Positions 39,841-49,615 of a stretch of DNA of 64,000 nt are shown here, one piece after another. The stretch lies in NCBI RefSeq assembly GCF_009649785.1, contig NZ_WJOK01000009.1:62001-126000 (forward strand), read 5' to 3'. Position 1 is the first letter of the stretch; every line of letters begins with the position of its first letter. The notes below the pieces were generated by a model. That model did no database searches and was not told where the DNA came from. It saw only the letters and a list, made by a program, of their open reading frames with translations. The translations under genes were made by a program, and so were the position numbers. Source of the stretch: Agrobacterium tumefaciens (GTDB taxonomy: Bacteria > Pseudomonadota > Alphaproteobacteria > Rhizobiales > Rhizobiaceae).

Positions 39841-42816
39841 TTATTCGCCCGCCATCGTGTTTGCCGTATGGGCCAGTTCGACAGCTGAGACGATCTGCTG
39901 TTCGTCATAGGGCTTGGTCAAAAGCACTGCCGTTTCCGGCGCCCCGTTCGGCAGTTGGTTGTCTCCCGTGGCAAACACGATGGCTAGTCCCGGTTTCCGG
40001 CGCAATGCCTCAACCGCCAGCTCGCCGCCCTTCATGTCCGGCAGGCCTATGTCGGTAACGAGAACATCGATCTCTTCCGTCTCGATCGCCTTTAGCGCCT
40101 GCACAGCATTTCCGGCCTCGACGACGGCAAAGCCGTTATCGGCCAGCATCTCGGTCGAATTCATCCGGATCAACTCGTCATCCTCAACAAGAAGCACGCA
40201 AACCGATCTGGTCTCGTCTCCGACGACCTGCGCGGATTCGGGGGTTTTGGAATGACGCGGTGATGATACCGGCCTCGTCTTGGCGAGAGAAACCTGCTTG
40301 CGATTGGCGATGACATGGCGGATGCGCCGCGCCAGCGCTTCGCGCGTGTAAGGCTTGGAGAGCAGTTCCACCCCGGAATCCAGCTTGCCGCCATGCACGA
40401 TGGAGTTTTCCGTATAACCGGATGTGAAGAGAACGGCGAGATTAGGCAACCTTTCCTGCGCCCGGCGCGCCATTTCCCGGCTTTTCAAAGGTCCCGGCAT
40501 CACCACATCGGTGAAGATTACGTCAATCGGAATGCCGCTTTCGACCACCGTCAAACCAGCCTGCGCATCGCGGGCAGTGAGCACGCGGTAACCGAGATCG
40601 CTCAGTGTCTCGACGACGGTGCTGCGCACCTCCTCGTCATCCTCCACCACAAGGATCGTTTCCGTGCCACCCTCGACGGGGCCGGTCGGTATCACCACTT
40701 CCCTGTCCTCGTCGGCGGCGGATCGCGGTAGATACATCTTCACCGTCGTGCCCTGCCCCACCTCGCTATAGATGTTGACATGGCCACTGGACTGTTTTGC
40801 AAAACCGTAAACCATCGAAAGGCCGAGACCGGTGCCCTTGCCTTCCGGTTTCGTCGAAAAGAACGGCTCGAACACCTTTTCCAGAATGTCCGGCGACATG
40901 CCCGATCCGGTATCGGTAACAGCCAGCATGACATATTGCCCCGGCGAGACTTCCGAATGCTTGCGCGCGTAATCGCGATCGAGAACCGCATTGCCGACCT
41001 CGATTGTCAGCTTGCCGTGCCCTTCCATGGCATCACGCGCATTGATCGCCAGATTAAGGAGAGCGTTTTCCACCTGGTTGGGGTCGGCATAGGTATTCCA
41101 CAGGCCGCCGGAGGTGATGACCTCAACCTCGATCGCCTCACCAAGCGAACGGCGCAGGAGATCGTCCATGCCGGTAACGAAGCGGGAGATGTTGATAACG
41201 CGCGGTTCCAGCGCCTGACGACGGCCAAAGGCCAGAAGCTGGCTTGCAAGCTTGGCACCGCGATGAACGCCGGCCAGCGCATTTTCCAGCCGCCGTTCGG
41301 CACGCTCGTTGCCAATCACGTCCTTTGACAGCAATTGCAGATTGCCCGCGATTACCTGAAGAAGATTGTTGAAATCATGCGCGACGCCACCGGTCAACTG
41401 GCCGATGGATTCCATTTTCTGCGCCTGCTGCAACGCTCTTTCGGTCTGGCGGCGCTCGGCGATTTCCGTCTCGACCCGCGCTTCCAGCCCTTCATTCAAT
41501 TGGCGAAGCTGCTCTTCCGCTCTTATGCGGTGGCGAATCTCGCGTTCCAGATTGCTGGCATGTTCTTTAAGCGTGTTCTCGGCCAGCCGCTGTTCGGTGA
41601 TATCCGTGTGGACACCCACCCATTCCGCAATATCACCGGAATTGTCGAAAATCGGAACGCCACGGATCGCAAATGTGCGGTAGACGCCGTCATGGCGGCG
41701 AACGCGATGCTCCCAAATATAGGTCGCCCGCGCGGAAACGGCTTTTGTCCAGCTTTCCAGCGAATGGTCCCTGTCTTCGGGATGAACCGCTTCGACCCAG
41801 CCGAACCCCTGATACTCGTCGAAGCTCTGCCCGGTAAGTGCACCCCACGCAGGCTGCTCACCCAGCATCATGCCGTCGGCGGTATTGGTCCAAAGCACGC
41901 CGTGGACCGCATCAACAGCGGCGCGGAAACGGTTATTGCTAAGCACGATTTCGTGCTCGGAACGTTTCCGGTCCTCGATATCGATGATCAGCACATAAAT
42001 GCCGTCAACCGAACCATCTGCGATATAGCGGGGAACATAACGGATTTCGGCGGCTCGCTTGCTGCCATCCGGTCTGCTGATCACCGTATCCGAAACGATC
42101 TTTTCGCCGCCGAGCGCACGATCGAGATAGGCCCTGCGCGAACTGAAGAACGCGTCTCCAACAATTTCCGGAACGCTACGGCCGATCACCTCCTCGGCGC
42201 TGCGGCCGAACCACTCCAGATAACCGTCATTGGCGAATTTATAGACATAGTCGCGATCGACATATCCCACCAGGATTGGCAGGGCATTGGTAAGCCGGCT
42301 CAGCTCCTTGCGGCTCTGCTCCAGCGCCTCCACGGCCTTCACCTTTTCGGTGTTTTCAAGCACCGTGCACAGGACGCCGTCCACCGCGCCGCCATCATTG
42401 TAGATCGGCGTATAGAACAGATCGAAGATCACCTCTTCCGGCTGACCGTGCCGCATCAGCGTCATCGGCTGGTCGCGATAAGCCATGACCTCGCCACGAA
42501 AGCCAGCCTCCAGAATGCGGCTGTTCCAGTCCCAGATCTCGGGCCAGATACCTGGCACCGTTCCGCCCAGCGCCCGCGGGTGATAATTGCCGGCAATTTC
42601 CGCATAGCCGTCATTGTAGATCATCACATGATCCGCACCCCACATCAGCACCTGCGGAATGGGAGAGTTGACGACGGAATTGGCCTTCTGCCTCAAATTC
42701 TGCGGCCAGTCGCTAATCGGACCGAGCGATGTCTTCGACCAGTCGAAGCCACGCACAAGCTCACCCGTTTCACCGCCGCCGATCGGCCATACCGGGGCAG
42801 CACGAAGATTGGTCAT
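39841..42816 (-). CDS. Hybrid sensor histidine kinase with PAS domains and two receiver domains
   Basis: A 991-residue soluble hybrid kinase. Three PAS-like regions span about 40-160, 165-285 and 290-410, with PAC-type ends ([11 protein letters not shown]). A coiled stretch leads to the H-box [11 protein letters not shown] with His480 and an ATPase domain ending with DTGSGM and [13 protein letters not shown]. Two receivers follow: residues about 719-840 with Asp770 (FTDVVMPG) and about 870-985 with Asp922 (VTDIGLPD). No membrane segment, so it senses a cytoplasmic cue such as redox or a ligand. No output regulator is adjacent. Divergent from the ABC transporter at 43134. Confidence 0.92.
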   Translation of the reverse strand: MTNLRAAPVWPIGGGETGELVRGFDWSKTSLGPISDWPQNLRQKANSVVNSPIPQVLMWGADHVMIYNDGYAEIAGNYHPRALGGTVPGIWPEIWDWNSRILEAGFRGEVMAYRDQPMTLMRHGQPEEVIFDLFYTPIYNDGGAVDGVLCTVLENTEKVKAVEALEQSRKELSRLTNALPILVGYVDRDYVYKFANDGYLEWFGRSAEEVIGRSVPEIVGDAFFSSRRAYLDRALGGEKIVSDTVISRPDGSKRAAEIRYVPRYIADGSVDGIYVLIIDIEDRKRSEHEIVLSNNRFRAAVDAVHGVLWTNTADGMMLGEQPAWGALTGQSFDEYQGFGWVEAVHPEDRDHSLESWTKAVSARATYIWEHRVRRHDGVYRTFAIRGVPIFDNSGDIAEWVGVHTDITEQRLAENTLKEHASNLEREIRHRIRAEEQLRQLNEGLEARVETEIAERRQTERALQQAQKMESIGQLTGGVAHDFNNLLQVIAGNLQLLSKDVIGNERAERRLENALAGVHRGAKLASQLLAFGRRQALEPRVINISRFVTGMDDLLRRSLGEAIEVEVITSGGLWNTYADPNQVENALLNLAINARDAMEGHGKLTIEVGNAVLDRDYARKHSEVSPGQYVMLAVTDTGSGMSPDILEKVFEPFFSTKPEGKGTGLGLSMVYGFAKQSSGHVNIYSEVGQGTTVKMYLPRSAADEDREVVIPTGPVEGGTETILVVEDDEEVRSTVVETLSDLGYRVLTARDAQAGLTVVESGIPIDVIFTDVVMPGPLKSREMARRAQERLPNLAVLFTSGYTENSIVHGGKLDSGVELLSKPYTREALARRIRHVIANRKQVSLAKTRPVSSPRHSKTPESAQVVGDETRSVCVLLVEDDELIRMNSTEMLADNGFAVVEAGNAVQALKAIETEEIDVLVTDIGLPDMKGGELAVEALRRKPGLAIVFATGDNQLPNGAPETAVLLTKPYDEQQIVSAVELAHTANTMAGE

Positions 42817-43133
42817 TCAATATCACCACAAAAAAGAGACGAAATTTTCCGTAGTACAGAACGGAATAAATGTCCAAGAAAACAGAAACTTCTGCTTGTT
42901 GTTCACGGCTTTTCAGAAGCGCGACCGGCAAGACTGGGGAATTCGCACGCCGCAAATTTCGCAGAAGCACCCCACAAGCGTGATGATTGATTGACGATTG
43001 CCATCCTCAATACGCCAAAAACTGCCGCAAACGGAACGGCAACAAAGTAATTATTAACGCTCAATGCGGGTGCTGGCGGTCGCGGTGCCGTCAGCGCCCG
43101 GGTCTTCGCACACCGCGACCAGAGGGAACAAAA
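42817..43133. promoter_or_regulatory. Divergent region between hybrid kinase and osmolyte-type ABC operon
   Basis: No convincing gene in these 317 bp. Near the kinase, TTCCGT (42847-42852) and ACGGAA (42861-42866) form an inverted repeat with 8-bp spacing. Near the transporter, GGTCGCGGTG (43078-43087) and CACCGCGACC (43111-43120) form a perfect 10-bp stem ending just before the AGAGGGAAC ribosome-binding site of the gene at 43134. The region around 43045-43060 (AAAGTAATTATTAACG) is A/T-rich and a likely promoter. Confidence 0.55.
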
Positions 43134-44132
43134 ATGAAAATACTTTTGGGTGCCACAATTCTTTCCGCCGGCTTCGCCCTTACAGGCGGTGCAGCCTTTG
43201 CTGCGGACTGTGGAAACGTCACGATCGCCAGCATGAACTGGCAATCCGCTGAAGTCGCCGCCAATCTCGACAAGATCATTCTGGAAAAGGGTTACGGTTG
43301 CAGCGCTGAAATCGTCACAGGCGACACCGTACCGACATTGACCTCCATGGCCGAAAAGGGCCAGCCTGATATCGCGCCGGAGGCCTGGGTCAGCCTGCAG
43401 CCGGAAATCGTCAAACAGGGACTTGAGGGCGGCAAGGTCGTGGCGGCCGCCAAGATTCTGTCGGACGGCGCTGTGCAGGGATGGTGGATCCCGAAATATG
43501 TCGCCGATGCCAACCCCGATCTCAAGACCATTCCTGATCTCTTCAAACATCCCGAGCTCTTCCCCTCGCCTGAAGACAAGGCAAAGGGCGCCGTCTTCAA
43601 CGGCCCGCAGGGCTGGGGCGGCACCGTCGTCACCGCCCAGCTTTTCAAGGCTTTTGGTGGTGAAAAGGCCGGCTTCACCCTGGTGGACACCGGTTCCGCC
43701 GCAGGTCTCGACGGCTCGGTCGCCAAGGCTTACGAAGCGAAACAGCCGTGGGTAGGCTATTACTGGGCTCCGACCTCGCTGCTCGGCAAATATGAGATGG
43801 TGAAGCTCGGCTTCGGCACGGAATATGACTCTGCCGAATGGAAGCGCTGCACCTCGGTTGCCGATTGCGCGGACCCGAAGCCCAATGCATGGCAGGTTGA
43901 CGACGTGCAGACGCTGGTCAGCAAGACCTTTGCCGACCGCGCCGGCCCGGCCATGGACTATCTGAACAAACGCGCCTGGACCAACGACACCGTCAACAAG
44001 CTGATCGCCTGGATGACCGACAATCAGGCAACCGGCGAAGATGGCGCGAAACACTTCCTGAAGGAAAACGAGGCTCTGTGGACGGGCTGGGTTTCCCCCG
44101 ACGTCGCGCAAAAGGTCAAGGCTGCCCTCTAA
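43134..44132 (+). CDS. Glycine betaine/choline/proline-type ABC transporter substrate-binding protein
   Basis: The 332-residue periplasmic protein has a clear signal peptide (MKILLGATILSAGFALTGG, cleavage near AFA-ADCG, about residue 23). The mature part matches the OpuAC/ProX fold: VTIASMNWQSAEVAANLDKIIL, GDTVPTLTSMAEKGQPDIAPEAW, and GWWIPKYVADANPDLKTI. Tryptophans in MNW, EAWV and GWW could form the aromatic cage for a quaternary amine. Its substrate cannot be fixed from sequence; choline, glycine betaine and proline betaine are all plausible. AGAGGGAAC sets the start. The permease follows after 122 bp. Confidence 0.88.
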   Translation: MKILLGATILSAGFALTGGAAFAADCGNVTIASMNWQSAEVAANLDKIILEKGYGCSAEIVTGDTVPTLTSMAEKGQPDIAPEAWVSLQPEIVKQGLEGGKVVAAAKILSDGAVQGWWIPKYVADANPDLKTIPDLFKHPELFPSPEDKAKGAVFNGPQGWGGTVVTAQLFKAFGGEKAGFTLVDTGSAAGLDGSVAKAYEAKQPWVGYYWAPTSLLGKYEMVKLGFGTEYDSAEWKRCTSVADCADPKPNAWQVDDVQTLVSKTFADRAGPAMDYLNKRAWTNDTVNKLIAWMTDNQATGEDGAKHFLKENEALWTGWVSPDVAQKVKAAL

Positions 44133-44167
44133 AAGGGTGGCACGACATATGTGGTCGACAGCTTGGC

Positions 44168-44195
44168 CCGCCAATGGCGGCGCCCGGCCGTTTTT
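44168..44195 (+). terminator. Possible intercistronic attenuating hairpin after the substrate-binding gene
   Basis: CCGCC (44168-44172), loop AAT, GGCGG (44176-44180) is followed after a further GC-rich stretch by five T (44191-44195). Hairpins between binding-protein and permease genes often lower downstream expression relative to the abundant binding protein. The stem is short, so this is tentative. Confidence 0.4.
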
Positions 44196-44254
44196 AAGTT
44201 CCGGAGCGCGGCGGATATTGCCCGCCGGCCCCGGTTCGTCGTGGAGAACAGGAT

Positions 44255-45142
44255 ATGGATTGGCTTTTCAAATTTCCGACCATGAATGACGATGCCCTGC
44301 GTGCGCTGAAGAAAGTGATCGACGAGGGGTTTCGGGGTTTCACCAGAGCCTATGGCGGCACGATAGAGGGGCTGTTCACACCGCTCCAAAGCTTCCTCAT
44401 CTGGGCGGAAAGGCTTTTGATCGGCACCCCCTGGCCGGTCGTTATTCTTATTGTCGGCGTACTCGCCTGGTTTGCCAGCCGCAGCGCCACCATTGTTGGA
44501 CTATGTTGCGGTATTCTCTTTGCCATCGGCTGGTTCGGCATGTGGGAAGACACGATGAAGACGATCTCGATGATCTTCGTCTGCGCCGTGCTCTCGATCG
44601 TGATCGGTTTGCCGATTGGCATCGCCATGGCGCGGTCCAACCGCCTGCAGAGTATCGTGAACCCCGTTCTCGACGTCATGCAGACGATGCCGAGTTTCGT
44701 CTATCTCATTCCCGTCGTCATGCTGCTCGGCATCGGCCGTGTCCCGGGCGTCATCGCCGTGGTGATCTACGCCATTCCGCCGATGATCCGGCTTACCAAT
44801 CTCGGCATCCGCATGGTTGACCGGGACGTGCTGGAAGCGGCAGACGCTTACGGTTCCTCGAAGCGCCAGAAGCTTTTCAAGGTGCAGCTGCCGCTTGCAC
44901 TCCCCACCATCATGGCGGGCATCAACCAGACAATCATGATGGCGCTCGCCATGGTCGTCATCGCCTCCATGATAGGTGTTCAGGGCCTTGGCCAGCCGGT
45001 TCTGAAGGCCATCGCCAACCAGTATTTCACGCTCGGTGTGTTCAACGGCCTGGCAATCGTCGGCATCGCCATCATCTTCGACCGCATCAGCCAGGCCTAC
45101 GGCCTTCGCCTGCAAAAACACCGGGAAGTGGCGCATGGCTAG
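44255..45142 (+). CDS. Glycine betaine/choline/proline-type ABC transporter permease (ProW-like)
   Basis: The 295-residue membrane protein has about seven transmembrane segments and the ProW/OpuAB binding-protein-dependent transport domain: SIVIGLPIGIAMARSNRLQ, DVMQTMPSFVYLIPVVMLLGIGRVPG, and EAADAYGSSKRQKLFKVQLPLALPTIMAGINQ, which contains the EAA loop contacting the ATPase. It lies between the binding protein and the ATPase gene and overlaps the latter by 8 bp. Confidence 0.94.
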   Translation: MDWLFKFPTMNDDALRALKKVIDEGFRGFTRAYGGTIEGLFTPLQSFLIWAERLLIGTPWPVVILIVGVLAWFASRSATIVGLCCGILFAIGWFGMWEDTMKTISMIFVCAVLSIVIGLPIGIAMARSNRLQSIVNPVLDVMQTMPSFVYLIPVVMLLGIGRVPGVIAVVIYAIPPMIRLTNLGIRMVDRDVLEAADAYGSSKRQKLFKVQLPLALPTIMAGINQTIMMALAMVVIASMIGVQGLGQPVLKAIANQYFTLGVFNGLAIVGIAIIFDRISQAYGLRLQKHREVAHG

Positions 45143-46190
45143 TCAATCGATCGAAATCCGCAGCCTTTACAAGATTTTCGGCTCCAAGGCGGAGAACTAC
45201 ATCGACGCCGTGAAGGGCGGCATGTCCAAGGCGGAACTGAACGCCAAGCACGGCCATGTGCTCGGCCTAAGCGACATCAACATCACCATGCCGGGCGGGC
45301 AGATCACCGTGATCATGGGCCTTTCCGGCTCGGGAAAATCGACGCTGATCCGCCACGTCAACCGCCTGATCGACCCGACAGCGGGAGAAATCCTTTATGG
45401 CGGAACGGATGTCTGTCGCCTCAACGAAGCGGAACTTCTGGAATTCCGCCGCCACAAGACGGCGATGGTATTCCAGAAATTCGGCCTGCTGCCGCACCGC
45501 AACGTGCTGCAAAACGTCGTCTATGGCCTTGAGGTGCAGGGCGTCGACAAGGGCGAGCGGGAAGAAAAAGCCGACGTCTGGATCAAGCGGGTGGGGCTGG
45601 AAGGCTTTTCGAGCCATTATCCGAACCAGCTTTCAGGCGGCATGCAGCAGCGCGTGGGTCTCGCCCGCGCGCTGACCAACAACGCCGAAATCCTGCTGAT
45701 GGACGAGGCCTATTCGGCACTTGATCCACTCATCCGCGTCGACATGCAGACAGTGCTGCTGGAATTGCAGAAAGAGCTGAAGAAAACCGTCGTCTTCATC
45801 ACCCACGATCTGGATGAGGCTCTTCGGCTGGGAGACAAGATCGCCATTCTGCGCGACGGCGAGATCATCCAGCAGGGTACGGCCGCCGAAATTGTCATGA
45901 GTCCGGCAGACAGCTATATCGAAGCCTTCGTGGAAGAGGTCAACCGTGGCCGGGTCATTCGTCTCGGCGCCATCGTCCAGCCGGAGTTTACCGGCCAGTC
46001 GCGTCTTCAGCTCGATGCGGACATGACCGTCGAGGAAGGCTTGCGCGCGCTCGTCAGGGAGGATGTCGGCAGTGCCGTGATCATCGGCGAAAACGGCAAG
46101 TCACTCGGCTCCGTCACCACGGATGCCATCATGCGCTGCCTCGTCAGGACCACGCCAAGCGCGGAAAAAAAACTGGCCGAGGCCGGTTAG
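45135..46190 (+). CDS. Glycine betaine/choline/proline-type ABC transporter ATP-binding protein (ProV-like)
   Basis: The 351-residue ATPase has the extended ProV N-terminus (SLYKIFGSKAENYIDAVKGGMSK), Walker A GLSGSGKST, signature LSGGMQQRVGLARAL, Walker B ILLMDEAYSALDPLIR and H-loop VFITHDLDEAL. The region after about 270 is a short CBS-like remnant, shorter than the tandem CBS of ProV. It starts inside the permease gene. Its TAG overlaps the convergent flavoprotein stop, leaving no space for a separate terminator. Confidence 0.94.
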   Translation: MASQSIEIRSLYKIFGSKAENYIDAVKGGMSKAELNAKHGHVLGLSDINITMPGGQITVIMGLSGSGKSTLIRHVNRLIDPTAGEILYGGTDVCRLNEAELLEFRRHKTAMVFQKFGLLPHRNVLQNVVYGLEVQGVDKGEREEKADVWIKRVGLEGFSSHYPNQLSGGMQQRVGLARALTNNAEILLMDEAYSALDPLIRVDMQTVLLELQKELKKTVVFITHDLDEALRLGDKIAILRDGEIIQQGTAAEIVMSPADSYIEAFVEEVNRGRVIRLGAIVQPEFTGQSRLQLDADMTVEEGLRALVREDVGSAVIIGENGKSLGSVTTDAIMRCLVRTTPSAEKKLAEAG

Positions 46191-47416
46191 GCCAAGCCGT
46201 CGAGCCATTTGGTCATGCCCTTGGCGGCGGCCTTGCCAGTGGCAAAACAGGCGGTCAGCAGATAACCGCCGGTCGGCGCCTCCCAGTCCAGCATTTCCCC
46301 GGCAGCAAAAATGCCGGGGAGTTTTTTCAGCATGTAGTTCTCATCGATACCTTGCCAGTCAACGCCCCCAGCCGATGAAATCGCCTCGGCAATCGGTCTC
46401 GTCCGTGCAAGCGGTATCTCCGCATGTTTGATTCTTGCGGCGACCAGATCATCCGGCATCGCCGAGATATCGTGAAAGATTTCCCGCAGAAGTCCGACCT
46501 TGACGGCGGAGAGGCCCACGGCCTTCCGCAACCGGTTTGCAAAACTCTCCTTGCGGCCAAGCTTTGCCAGATCCCGGCCAAGGCGCTCCACGGTACGTCC
46601 CGGCGCCAGATCGACAGCGAGTGTCGCCTTTCCCGTGTGTTCCAGCTGGTCGCGAAGTGCGGCGGAATGGGCATAGATGACGCTGCCCTCAATGCCGTGC
46701 TGCGTCACCACGAACTCACCCTGAAACGCTCCGGCCGGGGAAATGGTGGTGACGGATTTCAACGCCTCACCGGCAAAACGCTGCCGGAAGACATCGCTCC
46801 AATCGACATCAAAGCCACAATTGGCGGGGCGGAAAGGGTTAAGCTCCACGCCTTCAGCCGCGAGTGCCGGCACCCATGCCGCATCCGAACCCAGACGCGG
46901 CCAGCTTGCGCCGCCGAGCGCCAGAAGAACGGCATCGGCCTTCATGAAGACATCGCCCTCCGGTGTCGCGAAAACCAGCCCGTCTGCGGAAAAACCCATC
47001 CAGCGATGCCGCGTCTTGATGATAACGCCGTGTGCCTCCAGCCGGGCAAGCCATGCCCGCAACAGCGGCGAGGCCTTCATGACCGTCGGAAACACCCGAC
47101 CTGACGTGCCGACGAAGGTCTCCTGCCCCAGACCTTGCGCCCAGTGACGCAGCGCGCCGGGCGTGAAATCATCGAGGGCGGCGCGCAGCTTTTGCTCCGC
47201 GTCGCCAAAACGGTGGAGGAAAATGTCGTAGTCTTCGGCATGGGTGATGTTGAGACCGGATTTTCCGGCCATCAGCAATTTGCGCGCGACGGTCGGCATG
47301 GCCTCGAACACCGTTACGGCATGGCCAGCCGCAGACAGCACTTCGGCCGCCATCAGGCCCGCTGGCCCGCCGCCGACAATCGCGACCTGCCTTGCCTTCT
47401 TCAAAACCCGCTCCAT
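46187..47416 (-). CDS. NAD(P)/FAD-dependent oxidoreductase, BaiN/HI0933-like family
   Basis: The 409-residue flavoprotein has a dinucleotide site VAIVGGGPAGLMAAEVL near residue 10, the family motif ARKLLMAGKSGLNITH, LALGGASWPRLGSDAAWV, and the C-terminal LPGIFAAGEMLDWEAPTGGYLL. It belongs to the HI0933/YhiN-type family (the TIGR03862 subgroup, as far as can be judged), whose biological role is mostly undefined. It is convergent with the ABC ATPase, sharing stop-codon bases, and divergent from the YigZ-like gene by 66 bp. Confidence 0.88.
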   Translation of the reverse strand: MERVLKKARQVAIVGGGPAGLMAAEVLSAAGHAVTVFEAMPTVARKLLMAGKSGLNITHAEDYDIFLHRFGDAEQKLRAALDDFTPGALRHWAQGLGQETFVGTSGRVFPTVMKASPLLRAWLARLEAHGVIIKTRHRWMGFSADGLVFATPEGDVFMKADAVLLALGGASWPRLGSDAAWVPALAAEGVELNPFRPANCGFDVDWSDVFRQRFAGEALKSVTTISPAGAFQGEFVVTQHGIEGSVIYAHSAALRDQLEHTGKATLAVDLAPGRTVERLGRDLAKLGRKESFANRLRKAVGLSAVKVGLLREIFHDISAMPDDLVAARIKHAEIPLARTRPIAEAISSAGGVDWQGIDENYMLKKLPGIFAAGEMLDWEAPTGGYLLTACFATGKAAAKGMTKWLDGLA

Positions 47417-47482
47417 CGCATCTTCGCCATTGTGGCCTTATACCGATTTCCGCGCGCGAATATATGCGATATTGAAGCGCGC

Positions 47483-48070
47483 ATGTTCACGCTCGACCGA
47501 CCCGTCACCTTTTCGCAGGATATCAAGAAAAGCCGCTTCATTGCCTTTGCAGCACCTGTCACTGGCGAGGAGGATGCGAAAAGCTTCCTTGCGGCGCATT
47601 CTGACTTCGACGCAAACCACAATTGCTGGGCATGGCGAACCGGCCAGACCTATCGTTTCAGTGACGACGGCGAGCCTTCCGGCACGGCGGGAAAGCCAAT
47701 CCTTCAGGCTATCGACGGTCAGGCCCTGGACAATGTCGCGGTCCTCGTCATCCGCTGGTTCGGCGGCATTCTGCTCGGCAGCGGCGGCCTCATGCGCGCC
47801 TATGGCGGCACGGCGGCGGCCTGCCTTCGGCTTGGCGAGACGTCACCGGTCATCGCCTATGTCAGCGCGACCTTGAGCTGCCCGTTCTCCGATCTGGCCC
47901 TGGTAAAATCGCGCCTCGCCGCCACGCAAAACCTGCGAGTGGAAAAGGAGGACTTCACCGGCACCGGCGCGGATATGCAGCTTTCGGTTCCCGTAGAGGA
48001 AGCCGAGCGTCTGACACGGCTCATCAGCGATCTGACCAGTGGCCGCGTCAATCTTCATATTCCGGACTAA
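47483..48070 (+). CDS. YigZ/IMPACT family protein
   Basis: The 195-residue protein has the IMPACT N-terminal domain: SQDIKKSRFIAFAAPV, NHNCWAWR, FSDDGEPSGTAGKPILQAI, and VIRWFGGILLGSGGLMRAYGG, followed by a C-terminal ferredoxin-like part. YigZ-like proteins are conserved, with proposed links to translation or stress responses but no defined reaction. The ATG at 47483 fits the family start; the longer frame upstream is antisense to the flavoprotein gene. Confidence 0.93.
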   Translation: MFTLDRPVTFSQDIKKSRFIAFAAPVTGEEDAKSFLAAHSDFDANHNCWAWRTGQTYRFSDDGEPSGTAGKPILQAIDGQALDNVAVLVIRWFGGILLGSGGLMRAYGGTAAACLRLGETSPVIAYVSATLSCPFSDLALVKSRLAATQNLRVEKEDFTGTGADMQLSVPVEEAERLTRLISDLTSGRVNLHIPD

Positions 48071-48125
48071 TCATATTGCGCGGTGGGCATCTGGCCCCAT
48101 GCCCGATTTGTGCTAAGGAAGCGCA

Positions 48126-48794
48126 ATGTCATCTGAGCTTTCCAACCCCGTCTATAATCCGCCGCTCGAACCGTGGCTCACTATCGTGCACCGGGATGAC
48201 GATCTACTGGTGCTGGACAAGCCGAGCGGACTTCTTTCGGTGCCGGGACGCGATCCCGCGCTCTCCGACAGTCTTTTGACGCGCGTGCAGAAACAGTTTC
48301 CAAAAGCACTGATGATCAACCGGCTGGACAAGGATACATCAGGCATCGTGTTGATGTCCCTGAACCGCAAGGCGCACGCGACCGTCGCCGCCCAGTTCGA
48401 GAACCGCCAGACCCGCAAATCCTATGTTGCCGTCGTCTGGGGTGAAGTCGAGGGTGAAGAGGGCAAGGTGGACCTGCCACTTGCGATCGACCCCGAGAAC
48501 AAGCCCCGCCACCGGGTGGACCACGACCATGGCAAGCCGGCGCAAAGCCTTTGGCGCGTGCTGGAAAGATTGCCGCTTCCCGCTACGAGGCTCGCACTTG
48601 CCCCTCTCACCGGCCGCACCCATCAATTGCGGGTGCATATGAAGGCTCTCGGCCACCCTATCCTTGGCGATGAATTTTATGCAGAAGGTGAAGCGCTCGC
48701 CGCCGCGCCGCGTCTTATGCTGCATGCCGAGGCGGTGGGCTTTCGTCACCCGGATGGCCGCGACGTCACCTATACCGTGCCCTGCCCCTTCTGA
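48126..48794 (+). CDS. RluA-family pseudouridine synthase
   Basis: The 222-residue protein is a short RluA-type pseudouridine synthase without an S4 domain. The catalytic motif INRLDKDTSGIVLMSLN places the catalytic aspartate at Asp68; TRKSYVAVVWGEVEGEEG and LTGRTHQLRVHMKALGHPILGDEFY are the other family blocks. Length and lack of S4 match E. coli RluA, which modifies 23S rRNA position 746 and some tRNAs; the exact target here is not certain. It follows the YigZ-like gene by 55 bp and precedes rsmJ by 8 bp. Confidence 0.92.
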   Translation: MSSELSNPVYNPPLEPWLTIVHRDDDLLVLDKPSGLLSVPGRDPALSDSLLTRVQKQFPKALMINRLDKDTSGIVLMSLNRKAHATVAAQFENRQTRKSYVAVVWGEVEGEEGKVDLPLAIDPENKPRHRVDHDHGKPAQSLWRVLERLPLPATRLALAPLTGRTHQLRVHMKALGHPILGDEFYAEGEALAAAPRLMLHAEAVGFRHPDGRDVTYTVPCPF

Positions 48795-48802
48795 GGCCTG
48801 CG

Positions 48803-49429
48803 ATGAAAGAACAAGACGAAAGCTTCGTGGTGGATTTTGTTGGCGGTGCGGTCGGTCACCGTTTCCGCTCCGGCGAGGGGCGCGGACAGGCTCTGCCGAA
48901 GGCCGCGGGCTTCACCAAAGGCCGCACGCCAAAAATCGTCGATGCTACGGCAGGGCTCGGGCGCGATGCCTTTCTGTTGGCGTCACTCGGAGCCGAAGTT
49001 ACGCTGATAGAGCGTTCACCCGGTATGCACGCCCACCTTGCTGACGGCATTCGCCGCGCATTGGAGGCGGGTGGAGCCTATGCCGAGGCTGCCTCCCGCA
49101 TGACGCTGCTGCAGGGCGATTCCCGGCTTCTGCTGAAAGAACTTTCACCGGAGGTGGTGATCGTCGACCCAATGCATCCGCCGCGCCACAACACGGCGCT
49201 GGTGAAAAAGGAGATGCGGGTGCTGCGGGAACTGGTGGGATCCGATCCCGATCAGGTAGAGCTTATGGAGGCTGCGCTTGAACATGCGACGAAGCGGGTG
49301 GTTCTAAAATGGCCTCTGCGCGCCGAACCTATGCCCGGCATTCGCAAGCCTTCGCACCAGATAACGGGAAAGAACACCCGATATGATGTTTTCATGATTT
49401 TCGGAAAATCTCTCGATCCGGAGGACTGA
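48803..49429 (+). CDS. rsmJ: 16S rRNA (guanine-1516-N2)-methyltransferase, RsmJ-like
   Basis: The 208-residue class I SAM methyltransferase shows the RsmJ pattern: VVDFVGGAVGHRFRSGEGRGQ, SAM loop VDATAGLGRDAFLLASLG, acidic ERSPGMHAHLADG and the target-base motif VDPMHPPR. RsmJ modifies G1516 of 16S rRNA in E. coli. It starts 8 bp after the pseudouridine synthase gene, so two RNA-modification genes are cotranscribed. Its stop is directly back-to-back with a small convergent gene. Confidence 0.9.
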   Translation: MKEQDESFVVDFVGGAVGHRFRSGEGRGQALPKAAGFTKGRTPKIVDATAGLGRDAFLLASLGAEVTLIERSPGMHAHLADGIRRALEAGGAYAEAASRMTLLQGDSRLLLKELSPEVVIVDPMHPPRHNTALVKKEMRVLRELVGSDPDQVELMEAALEHATKRVVLKWPLRAEPMPGIRKPSHQITGKNTRYDVFMIFGKSLDPED

Positions 49430-49615
49430 TCAGCGGAAGTTCGGCTTGCGCTGAGCGTTCATTAAAAGCTCGTGCCGGGATGCGAATTCTCCGAACAGCC
49501 TTCTCAACCGTGTCTCCTCGGCCTTGTCCAGCCGGTAACGGCGGCAAAACTCCGCAACATTGAGAATTGGCTTGGCTCTGTTCCCGTCTATGTTCTTGTT
49601 GTCGATGATCTGCAT
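49430..49615 (-). CDS. Small conserved-looking protein of unknown function
   Basis: A 61-residue basic protein (start MQIIDNKNIDGNRAKP, with FCRRYRLDKAEETRLRRLFGEFASRHELL) reads from an ATG at 49615 preceded by GGAGGGCG at suitable spacing. It is rich in Arg and Glu, predicted helical, without signal or membrane segment. The central part resembles a helix-turn-helix-like arrangement but no family is recognised. The gene abuts rsmJ tail to tail and has its own upstream space of 188 bp, so it is likely real. Confidence 0.6.
   Translation of the reverse strand: MQIIDNKNIDGNRAKPILNVAEFCRRYRLDKAEETRLRRLFGEFASRHELLMNAQRKPNFR

Noticed and set aside
41335..42990. 551-codon open frame antisense to the hybrid kinase
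   Set aside because: Opposite strand carries clear PAS, H-box and ATPase motifs; the antisense product shows no recognisable domain.
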